64,000 bases of DNA, taken from assembly GCF_963678635.1 (NCBI RefSeq), contig NC_087064.1, positions 45,489,346-45,553,345 on the forward strand, read 5' to 3'. Within the stretch, counting starts at the first letter, position 1. Every line of letters begins with the position of its first letter. Source of the DNA: Symsagittifera roscoffensis. Taxonomy: Eukaryota > Xenacoelomorpha > Acoela > Convolutidae. This document shows positions 56,037 through 64,000 of this stretch, in pieces. The translations under genes and the position numbers were made by a program. The notes under the pieces are model-generated. The model was not told the DNA's origin. It did not search any database and was given only the letters and a program-made list of their open reading frames with translations.

Positions 56037-57069
56037 TTATGAAAATTCAACTGATTGTTGCCCGAAGTGTGTTAAAATACGTGTCCATTCATTTGCATCG
56101 AGGCCAGATGGTCCATGCGATCCGTGCGTTCTCATGGCTGCCTTTTTGATATGTTGACCGTTTATCTGATCAAATATCGATGGATGGAAAGGAATTGTTT
56201 CGTTTGAGACTGGTGTTATATAGTTCTCATCAATTGGTTCAGATGGTGGGTGTTTCTCTATGAGAGTCTGTTCTACTGTCCTATCTTTGACAATCTCGTC
56301 GAGCGAAAGAACGCCTTTAGATGTGTCTGTTAGTTTTGCAATTGCGCTTGATATTTTTCCAGTATTCATTAGTTTGTTGAACTGTTGTGCTTCAGTTTCA
56401 GTTTTTCTTCTACTTCCTTTCAACAAGTGCATTTGCAGCGCCTTTCCTTCGTTATATAGTCCATCCAGGTCTCCGTCTTGCCATTGCTTAAGTCGCCTTG
56501 CTTTTGTTTTGGATAAAGATCCATCAATTTTGGACTTTGTTTTGCACAGTAATAAGTGTGGAAAAATCATTGCTGCGTGCATTGCGAAGGTATTTTTGTT
56601 GTTTTCTATTAGGCTGTTCAAAGTTCTATTGAGGGTTTCAATGAAGTTATAACCAACTTTATTTTTTGACAAGATCATAAAGACCGGTTTCCAGTGGACC
56701 ACTTCGGTGTATATTTTCCTGGTGGTTTCTATGAGTTCTGGACAGGGGTTTGACCATGGGTCTTGTATTGTTCTAGGTTCTATAGTGGAAGACTCTCCTG
56801 AGTTTTGTGAGTGTGGGGCAGTCGAAGGGTGCATTTGGGGGAGCGTGGTTGTAGCTAGGGTTGGGGGATTGCTCATGCTTGTCGTTAGCTGAATGAAATT
56901 GGGAGGTGCAGCGATGACAACTGAAATCGTCATAGTGATCACTGCTGCGGGCTAGGCCGCTGCATTTTACTTGCATGTAGCCTGGGCATGTGAAGCACCA
57001 AACACCTCCGCCTCGCAGGCTGCTTTTACAAATAAGGCAGTGTGTTTGAGTAGCCATTTTAGGAAGCAC
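56037..57069 (-). pseudogene. LINE-B ORF2 N-terminus: PHD-like zinc finger and spacer
   Basis: Frame 56773-57069 starts MATQTHCLICKSSLRGGG (second Met) with Cys spacing CLIC...CFTC...C...CHRC. This resembles a PHD-type finger, although the His position is unclear. A frameshift leads to frame 56037-56942, a ~290-residue Ser/Thr/Pro linker and helical region ending GPSGLDANEW, which starts the RT fold. A PHD finger could guide the protein to chromatin; that is inference. Confidence 0.6.
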
Positions 57070-57089
57070 GGCGGTGTCAAGTTAGCGAG

Positions 57090-57617
57090 AGAATCTATAG
57101 ATTAAACTTGCAAGAAAATTTGTAAAGAAATCATTACCGTAGAACGAGAAATGGATGCCATCACGACAGAACATTTGAGGGATAGGTTTAGGTTGAGGTT
57201 AGGCGAAACAATAAGTGTATGGGGGTGTACAAATCTATTTATCAAATTAAACAGCACATAATTATGAGTATAAATTTTGCGGTTTACTTCGGAATTATTA
57301 CAGTTCTGAATTGTTTTGGGGATGATCAGTGTCTTGGGCTGAATTTTGTTAGTGACAAGGTTAGTCAAGTTTTTCCACTGCTGTTCTAATTCTTGTGGAT
57401 GCAGCCTGTTGTCATTGTATCCAGCAACTATTGTTACTGTTTTTAGGCGCTTTGGTCTGTATTGTAAAACTGTTTCAAACAGATCATGAAGCGTTGCGCC
57501 GCGGTAGGAGTGAATTGTTGATTTTACTAGAGCTGGTTTGATATATTTGTTCCTTGAAGTCCCGATAACTAGTTTCTGTGAGAACTCAGGGATGCGTCTT
57601 GCCTGGAATCGCGGCAT
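57090..57617 (-). pseudogene. LINE-B ORF1: SGNH-like hydrolase domain
   Basis: Starts at ATG 57617 (MPRFQARRIPEF). Blocks: KLVIGTSRNKY (block I, GTS instead of GDS, Ser kept), SYRGATLHDLF (block II Gly), VTIVAGYNDNRL (block III Asn). Block V DGIH lies in another frame near 57150, so the end is frameshifted. It is the third SGNH domain in the window and unrelated in detail to the two at 30.7-32.8 kb. Confidence 0.65.
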
Positions 57618-57951
57618 CAACCTGAAACACAGACAACTGAGGCGAGAAAGGAAGCTCTTTGGGGTGATCTATGAATACTTTCACTTAGGGTTTAAAATTG
57701 CTGAGGCAAAGGCGATTAAAAAAAAGAAAGGAGTGGTACAACCTGACGTCGATTTGGAGGTCGATTCACCAGCTCACTCCTTCTTGCGTCTAGTTACGCC
57801 AGGGAAACTTCACTCGCCTACGGCTGGGACGGCGAGATTTGTAAGATAACCAGAAGAGGAAAGCCCAGCGCGCATATGATATGAAAACACACAATCGGTA
57901 AATTTGAACAAAGAACTATTTAATAAGTTTATCACAACAATTAGGCTAACT

Positions 57952-57967
57952 AGGTAGAATCTTTAAT
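57952..57967. repeat. Target-site duplication, right copy
   Basis: aggtagaatctttaat, identical to 53805-53820, next to the 5' end of LINE-B. Confidence 0.9.
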
Positions 57968-58219
57968 CATGAGTACATAGCCTGCTGCATAAAAGCTCGC
58001 ATTAGTCATAAATAAATATTGACAGTCTGGAATTGGCAAATGTAGTGCAAGGTCACAGGCTCGCTCGAGGTCTCGTTTTAAGATTTTCAAGTTTCTATCA
58101 TGTTCCGTTGTTAAGATAATTTCTTTGTCTGCAAAGAAGGCGATGGAACGGGAGAAGTTTTCTCGTGAGGTCTGAAAGATATGCTTTAAAAAACACCAGG
58201 AACCCAATCAAGTGCTGAA
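57968..58219 (-). pseudogene. F3 RT thumb end and RNase H start
   Basis: The minus strand reads LKRDLERACDLALHLPIPD then NASFYAAGYVLMIKD. In the first RNase H catalytic position Asp is Asn (TNAS where other families have TDAS/CDAS). The sequence resumes at 53804 after LINE-B. On the other side it ends at the LINE-A boundary. Confidence 0.7.
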
Positions 58220-58224
58220 CCTGG

Positions 58225-59856
58225 ATTATGTTGCTCATTCCGGATAAGGACCGGATAAGATCGGGAACTTACTTCTGAAGAGTCTCTCCAAGTCACTGCC
58301 GAAATCACTGCACTTACTGTTTAACCTCATCGCAAATAAAGCCCGATTTCCGGAAAAATGGAAAGTCAGTGAAATTGCACCAATACTCAAAGATGGAGAT
58401 AAACAAGATGTGAATAATTACAGGCCTATCAGCCTGCTTTCAACAGTTTCAAAACTGCTAGAGAAACTGATTTTCGAGAAGCTGACTCCAATTGTTTACC
58501 CAACTCTGGCATCAGCCCAACATGGTTTCAGACCCAAACGGTCAACTATAACGAACCTTATAGAATATCTACATGAAATCTATAGCTGCTTAGAGTCTGA
58601 AAACTGCTCCTATCTGAATATCTTCTATATAGATTTCGAGAAAGCGTTTGACAAAGTCACGCATGAGCTTCTCATACAAAAATTGGCTGCTCTGGGGATT
58701 GGTGGAAACTGTTTGAATCTATTAAGAAGCTACCTCTATAAACGGAAGCAAACTGTGAGACTAAATGACACTGTTTCAGATGAATTAGAAGTATTCAGTG
58801 GCGTACCACAAGGCTCCATCCTCGGACCGCTCTTCTTCTTGGTTTTCATAAACGATCTTCCATCATGTGTCATGTCCAAATCGTTCGGTTATGCTGATGA
58901 CTACAAAATTGTAGGCGACAACCCTTTAACACTGAATATAGACGTTAGAAAACTGTGGCGGTGGTGTGACGAAAATTTCATGTCAATGAACTTAGGAAAA
59001 AGTAAAGTGCTCTGCCTTAAAGGTACAGCTCCTATTGCACTGCCAAACCATGAATTTGAAACAACTGAATGTATGAAAGATCTGGGAATTCTCGTAAATG
59101 ACACACTCTCGTGGACTCTGCATGCAAAGAAAAGGACCGAAAAAGCCTTGAACGCTCTCTTCATCCTAAAACGGAATCTTTCAAAAGCGACGTTTTGGAC
59201 CAGAAAGAACGCATATATCTGTTATGTTGTGCCAATTTTAAACTACGGATCAGCCCTCTGGAAACCATCAAAAGGCGACTTAGGTACTCTTGAAAGTATC
59301 CAGCGAAAAGCAGTATCATGGATCTTCATCACAAACAACATATCCTATAAGGATAAGCTCCTGAAACTCGATATCCTTCCAATCTCCTTATATCAAGAAC
59401 TTCATGTTAATCTCTTGTTTGCCAAAATACTAACCGGAAAAGTTGACATAGACTGGCGTAGTCAAGTAACCATCACAGACATCGGTACTCGAAGAACACA
59501 AGCAACACGAAATTTTGCCTGCCAACAAATACGTCTGAAGAAGTGTGAATCAGATTACTGGTTTCGAGCTTGCCGTCTGGCCAACCTTTTTAACGATTAC
59601 TTCATATTTGACATAATCTTTGATCCAGGATGCAAAATTAAACTGCTGGAAGTTTATACGAAGTTCTTCAAAACCCGCTACAACGAAGCAGATTCATGCA
59701 CTTGGCGGATATTATGTGGCTGCAACAACTGTAGAGATTTGAAGAAACTTAACTTTAACAACTGAAACACGAACGTTGAACCTCCCAATCACTGGGTTTT
59801 ATGCGAACCCTTGGATTAGTCCTAAATCCTTTGTTATTATTATTATTATTATTATT
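58225..59856 (+). pseudogene. LINE-A: 5'-truncated non-LTR retrotransposon with intact RT frame
   Basis: The frame is open from 58248 to TGA about 59763. Motifs: PDKIGN-type entry, NNYRPISLLSTVSKLLEKLI, FYIDFEKAFDKVTHELL (A), SGVPQGSILGPLFFLVFIN (B), GYADDYKIV (catalytic YADD), then thumb and a C-terminus with CGCNNC. It lacks the N-terminal endonuclease, so it is 5' truncated. It ends in an (att)n run (59836-59856). The RT reads without a stop, so it is the youngest-looking RT here. Confidence 0.8.
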
Positions 59857-60155
59857 CCTGGTAACACCAGGAACTGTTCATCTTCTATGAGATTTGCATA
59901 AAAGCTGAAATAAATGGTGATGCGGAAGAGAATAGGAACTATATTTTTGATTGCTACCTGGGCAAATTTGGCTCGGCTGAACTTATTCCGCTGGTAAACG
60001 CTTTTTAGATTTCAAAGACACTAGTGCAAATGACAAAAGAAATACATGCACTGACCGGTGTGGCAGATTTAGTTTTTTAGGTCAAAAGACCCTGAAGTGC
60101 TCTGCTGTTCTGACAGCTTGTCGAAAGTCATAGACTGATTTCTGTTTCGCGGAGG
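59857..60155. other. Unassigned stretch, probably decayed F3
   Basis: No clear frame. It sits between the LINE-A tail and F3 gag on the minus strand, where F3 protease sequence would be expected, but I cannot identify it. Confidence 0.3.
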
Positions 60156-60350
60156 TCACTTCGTGCATTCCCGAACCATATGACTAGGCTCTCCACAGTA
60201 TCGACAAACAGGTTGCCCACTGGAGGTACAAGTATTAGGCATTGGTGCACTCTGACGAGGTACCAACTGTCCTGATTGATCCATGGCAAATCCAGGTCGT
60301 TTTGGACGCTGATTGAATGAATTCTGGTTCGTGAAACTTAGATAGCCCGC
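60156..60350 (-). pseudogene. F3 gag C-terminus with zinc knuckle
   Basis: A small minus-strand frame ending at TGA 60156-60158. It contains a perfect CCHC nucleocapsid knuckle, CRYCGEPSHMVREC, preceded by a Gln/Pro/Arg-rich stretch (NQNSFNQRPKRPGF). Upstream it is fused in frame to RNase H start codons (AAGYL), so this is a recombinant RNase H-to-gag join rather than a natural gag. Confidence 0.7.
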
Positions 60351-60845
60351 TGCATAAAAGTTCGCTTCAGTCAGAATTTCATATTGACGGTCTGGAAGTG
60401 GCCTAATTCAAGGTGACAAGCCCGCTCGAGGTCTCGTTTCAAGACTTTCAAGTTACTATCATGTTCCGTTGTTAAATCGAACTCTGTCTGTGCGAAGAAG
60501 GCGATAGAACGGGAGAAGCTTTCTCGCGAGATCTGGAATATATTCTTTCGAAAACATCAGGAACCCATTCAAGCGCTGAAATTGTTTAACATTGACTGGA
60601 GGTTTAAGGTCCCTCAGGAAGTTTTGCACTTTGAATCGATTCGAGGTCATGGCGTTGGATGAGGTGAAGTCATCCAAGAAAACAATTTGGGGTTTTCCGA
60701 ATTTGAATTTATTGATGGATAGATTCAGACCTGCTGCGCGTATTCTGGAAAAAATACTGCAAATGTTTGCAATCATCACGGCTGCTGTGTGAGTTGCTGA
60801 TCCTACTTCGGTTGATTCACATGCTGATCCACATAAACCAAACAC
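60351..60845 (-). pseudogene. F3 RT thumb and RNase H start, second copy
   Basis: Frame 60459-60845: SRIRAAGLNLSINKFKFGKP (palm-thumb border), FLRDLKPPVNVKQFQRL, LARKLLPFYRLLRTD, typical Ty3 RT thumb. It shifts frame into LKVLKRDLERACH and the RNase H start before the gag join. It overlaps in content with 57968-58219, so F3 is present in at least two partial copies. Confidence 0.7.
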
Positions 60846-60900
60846 CTGTCTGCTCTAATGCACGAATCGAAGTATTGACGGATAAATGAGCTGAAATCAC

Positions 60901-61059
60901 TCACTGTATGTTTGCAACTAACTGTGCTTTCGGCATAATGCCTCTCAATTCAGGTGCTGCAAGAATTGCATTTCGGGCAGCTGCTTGCGCCGCCTGTGCA
61001 TTTCCCAATGCAGCCCTAGCGTCGGCTACTGCTGCGTCTAAGTCTGCTTGTGTTGCCAT
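60901..61059 (-). pseudogene. F3 gag-like Ala-rich small ORF, copy 1
   Basis: A 52-residue minus-strand frame, MATQADLDAAVADARAAL... ending LVANIQ, very rich in Ala and likely helical. It looks like the N-terminus of an F3-type Gag, given its position upstream of other F3 parts. Not certain; no longer homologue is in the window. Confidence 0.45.
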
Positions 61060-61119
61060 TGTTCTCTCTGATCAGTCAATACGGATCGAAGTATTGACGG
61101 ATAAATGAGCTGAAATCAC

Positions 61120-61287
61120 TCACTGTATGTTTGCAACTAACTGTGCTTTCGGCATAATGCCTCTCAGTTCAGGTGCTGCAAGAACTGCATTTCGGGCAGC
61201 TTTCGCAGCTGCTTGCGCCGCCTGTGCATTTCCCAATGCAGCCCTAGCGTCGGCTACTGCTGCGTCTAAGCCTGCTTGTGTTGCCAT
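61120..61287 (-). pseudogene. F3 gag-like Ala-rich small ORF, copy 2
   Basis: Tandem copy of 60901-61059 (period 219 bp), 55 residues, with an in-frame 9-bp insertion and two substitutions noticed (D to G, I to V). Both copies keep the frame. Confidence 0.45.
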
Positions 61288-61300
61288 TGTTCTCTCTGAG

Positions 61301-61659
61301 GAAAACTTAAAGAAGAATAAATTTTTATTCAGCGAAAAATAGAAAATTATAATTTTTCGAGTCTGAATTTTACAATATTTTAGCCTTTAAGAGCGGAAAA
61401 AAAATCGAAATTTTTGTTAATTTAAGTTATATTTCCGTAGGAACAAGTACAGTCATTCGAAAAAGCCGAGTGTCGAAACAAATTTTATAACCAAATTTAT
61501 GAAGCAATTGCGCGGCCGAGCAATTGAAGATTCTTTGAGGAAAACCTTGAAATTTATCTATTGTATTTTAAATGCGGGCTTCACTATCTCGCCATGTTTA
61601 ACAAAAGAATTTTTTCACGTTTAAGCTGTATCGTATATTGCAATGGTTAAAATTTTTTC
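61301..61659. other. AT-rich spacer before satellite
   Basis: No gene or repeat recognised. Confidence 0.4.
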
Positions 61660-62364
61660 TCCATTTTCCTGGTTGAAATCAGTGTTTACTACTTCACCAG
61701 GTTTGAAAGTAGCAACCCAATAGTGAGATGCTGTCAGGGTTTCCCCGGATGTTGCGATTTTGGCCTCCATATATCAATAAGCAATTCTTTTAGGCTACGA
61801 GATACGGCAATTTTCGAGATTTTTCAAAAATTTCTAGAAAATGTAATTTTTAATAGTTTGTGAAAATTTGAAATTCGCAAACCTGTAGTTGGGGGATGTC
61901 ATGGTAGTCTCAGGGGTTGCTAATCTTGCCTCCAAGGCTTATTTCTCAAATCCTTGTAGTTTTCGAGATATGACGTTTTTTTTAATGATTTTTTCAAAAA
62001 TTCTCAGAAAACCTAAGATTTAAAAATTTAAAAACTTTGAAATTCTCAATCCTGTAGTTGGAAGCTGAGAGGCGAATCTTGCCTCTGAATATGACTGCTC
62101 AAATTCTTGTAGTTTTTGAGATTTGATGTTTTTTAGGATTTTTTTTGAAGATTTTTAAAAGAACTTAGATATAAATAATATCACAAAGTTTGAAGCTCCC
62201 ACCTCTATAGTGAGGCTCTGTCAGGGTACTCCCAGGAGTTGTGAATTTTATCTCCAAATATGATTGCTGAAATCCTTGTAGTTTTCGAGATATGACGTTT
62301 TTTGTGTAATTTTTTTTTCAAAAAGTTTTCAGAAAACTTAAATATATTTTTTTTTTCAAATTTT
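61660..62364 (+). repeat. Satellite edge: diverged ~153-173 bp monomers
   Basis: Four recognisable monomers start near 61705, 61870, 62039 and 62192. Each has a 'tttgaa(a/g)tt(c)c..aacc' start, 'gctgtcag...tctca' centre, 'cttgcctcc' and an end like 'ttgtagttttcgagatatgacgtttt'. They differ clearly from one another, as expected of old monomers at the border of an array. Confidence 0.75.
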
Positions 62365-64000
62365 GAAGTTCCTAACCCCCTCTAGTTGGGGGCTGTCAGA
62401 TCACTCTCAGGGATTGCCAGAGATCTTGCCTCCAATTTTATTTCTTCTAAATTTGAATTTCCCAACCGTTTAATTGGGGCTGTCAGAGTGATCTCAGGTG
62501 TTGTGAATCTTGCCTCCAACTGTGACTGCTTTAGTCTCTGTAGTTTTCCAGATATGACGGTTTTTGTTATTGTTTCGAAAAATTTTCAGAAAACTTAAAT
62601 ATATATTTTTTTCAAATTTTGAAGTTCCTAACCCCCTCTAGTTGGGGGCTGTCAGATCACTCTCAGGGATTGCCAGAGATCTTGCCTCCAATTTTATTTC
62701 TTCTAAATTTGAATTTCCCAACCGTTTAGTTTGGGGCTGTCAGAGTGATCTCAGGTGTTGTGAATCTTGCCTCCAACTGTGACTGCTTTAGTCTCTGTAG
62801 TTTTCCAGATATGACGTTTTTTGTTATTGTTTCGAAAAATTTTCAGAAAACTTACATTTTTTTTCTTCAAATTTTGAAGTTCCTAACCCCCTCTAGTTGG
62901 GGGCTGTCAGATCACTCTCAGGGATTGCCAGAGATCTTGCCTCCAATTTTATTTCTTCTAAATTTGAATTTCCCAACCGTTTAATTGGGGCTGTCAGAGT
63001 GATCTCAGGTGTTGTGAATCTTGCCTCCAACTGTGACTGCTTTAGTCTCTGTAGTTTTCCAGATATGACGTTTTTTGTTATTGTTTCGAAAAATTTTCAG
63101 AAAACTTAAATATATATTTTTTTCAAATTTTGAAGTTCCTAACCCCCTCTAGTTGGGGGCTGTCAGATCACTCTCAGGGATTGCCAGAGATCTTGCCTCC
63201 AATTTTATTTCTTCTAAATTTGAATTTCCCAACCGTTTAGTTTGGGGCTGTCAGAGTGATCTCAGGTGTTGTGAATCTTGCCTCCAACTGTGACTGCTTT
63301 AGTCTCTGTAGTTTTCCAGATATGACGTTTTTTGTTATTGTTTCGAAAAATTTTCAGAAAACTTACATTTTTTTTCTTCAAATTTTGAAGTTCCTAACCC
63401 CCTCTAGTTGGGGGCTGTCAGATCACTCTCAGGGATTGCCAGAGATCTTGCCTCCAATTTTATTTCTTCTAAATTTGAATTTCCCAACCGTTTAGTTTGG
63501 GGCTGTCAGAGTGATCTCAGGTGTTGTGAATCTTGCCTCCAACTGTGACTGCTTTAGTCTCTGTAGTTTTCCAGATATGACGTTTTTTGTTATTGTTTCG
63601 AAAAATTTTCAGAAAACTTAAATTTATTTTTTTTTCTTCAAATTTTGAAGTTCCTAACCCCCTCTAGTTGGGGGCTGTCAGATCACTCTCAGGGATTGCC
63701 AGAGATCTTGCCTCCAATTTTATTTCTTCTAAATTTGAATTTCCCAACCGTTTAGTTTGGGGCTGTCAGAGTGATCTCAGGTGTTGTGAATCTTGCCTCC
63801 AACTGTGACTGCTTTAGTCTCTGTAGTTTTCCAGATATGACGTTTTTTGTTATTGTTTCGAAAAATTTTCAGAAAACTTAAATTTATTTTTTTTTCTTCA
63901 AATTTTGAAGTTCCTAACCCCCTCTAGTTGGGGGCTGTCAGATCACTCTCAGGGATTGCCAGAGATCTTGCCTTCAATGTTGGCTGCTTGGGTACTGTAA
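62365..64000 (+). repeat. Satellite array: ~256-bp higher-order (dimeric) repeat
   Basis: Units start at 62365, 62621, 62876, 63132, 63387, 63647 and 63907 (period 255-260 bp) and run off the window. Each is a dimer: a shortened monomer of ~90 bp lacking the 'ctgtagttttccagatatgacg' part, plus a full ~166-bp monomer. Units are nearly identical; most length change is in a T-rich run. Two unit variants (with 'aaatatata' or 'acatttttt' after 'cagaaaactt') alternate early in the array. The small frames that recur here are not genes. Confidence 0.9.

Larger units (their letters stand above)
53821..57951 (-). mobile_element. LINE-B: non-LTR-type retroelement inserted in F3 (SGNH, PHD-like finger, RT, C-terminal nuclease)
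   Basis: Exactly bounded by a 16-bp target-site duplication. On the minus strand it runs 5' (57951) to 3' (53821) and ends in a short A run next to the left duplication, as expected from target-primed insertion. Order: 5' UTR (57618-57951), ORF1 SGNH-like, ORF2 with zinc finger, RT, CxC/HxxxC motif and nuclease. Length 4131 bp, likely near full length. A nuclease placed after RT is the hallmark of restriction-like-endonuclease elements (R2/NeSL/Dong-type), though the clade is not determined. Confidence 0.8.
60866..61300. repeat. Tandem duplication, period 219 bp
   Basis: 60866-61073 is repeated at 61085-61300 with few differences apart from a 9-bp insertion ('tttcgcagc'). Confidence 0.85.

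Noticed and set aside
58220-59861. 'cctgg' on both sides of LINE-A as a target-site duplication
   Set aside because: Only 5 bp, and the flank after the tail does not resume the F3 sequence seen before the element.
62386-63495. Recurring 70-79 codon frames
   Set aside because: Product of the 256-bp satellite repeating; not genes.
1-64000. Alternative genetic code to explain the many in-frame stops
   Set aside because: TAA, TAG and TGA all interrupt frames, and all are also used as natural ends; simple decay fits better.

Overview
The window is a dense graveyard of mobile elements from an invertebrate animal genome. Nothing looks bacterial: there are no operons, ribosome-binding sites, tRNA or rRNA genes, and no convincing host gene. 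What is readable is retroelement coding sequence in many states of decay, a novel-looking multi-ORF element, and the edge of a satellite array. A nematode is my best guess, from recollection of similar protein families; nothing in the window proves it.

Layout. 1-17957: head-to-tail array of rearranged copies of a Ty3-like retroelement (family F1; Gag, aspartic protease, RT, RNase H, integrase, Pro/Ala-rich tail), all on the plus strand and all broken. 17958-20440: AT-rich, no supported gene. 20441-20833: one more F1 fragment. 20834-22606 and 41706-43309: two arms of a long inverted repeat, about 22.5 kb end to end. Between the arms: a decayed two-gene cassette on the minus strand (B' and C', 23430-26225); a minus-strand Ty3-like pol fragment (family F2) with an internal 2.2-kb duplication (26710-30036); a plus-strand element with an SGNH-hydrolase gene, a second SGNH-like domain and three unrecognised genes A, B and C (30036-38744); and a 5'-truncated non-LTR retrotransposon (LINE-C, 39368-41424). 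43310-45509: noncoding, with a 41-bp minisatellite. 45510-53326: the most complete F2 copy, with Gag-protease-RT-RNase H-integrase, interrupted by a few stops and one frameshift. 53327-61300: a third Ty3-like family (F3, minus strand) in pieces. It is split by an RT element with a C-terminal nuclease (LINE-B, 53821-57951) flanked by a 16-bp target-site duplication, and a second non-LTR RT (LINE-A, 58225-59856) lies among its fragments. 61660-64000: satellite whose monomers are diverged on the left and become a homogeneous ~256-bp dimeric repeat that runs off the window.

The retroelement genes would have worked as usual Gag-Pol machinery, but every copy here carries disabling changes. The stretch most worth follow-up is the SGNH/A/B/C element: its B-C gene pair occurs twice, in opposite orientations and strongly diverged, yet with conserved reading frame, near-identical C length and conserved Cys/His motifs. 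I do not recognise A, B or C. The second most interesting is the long inverted repeat, whose arms carry a hairpin with compensatory base changes. Frames, motifs and repeat boundaries were read by eye; no alignment or database search was run.
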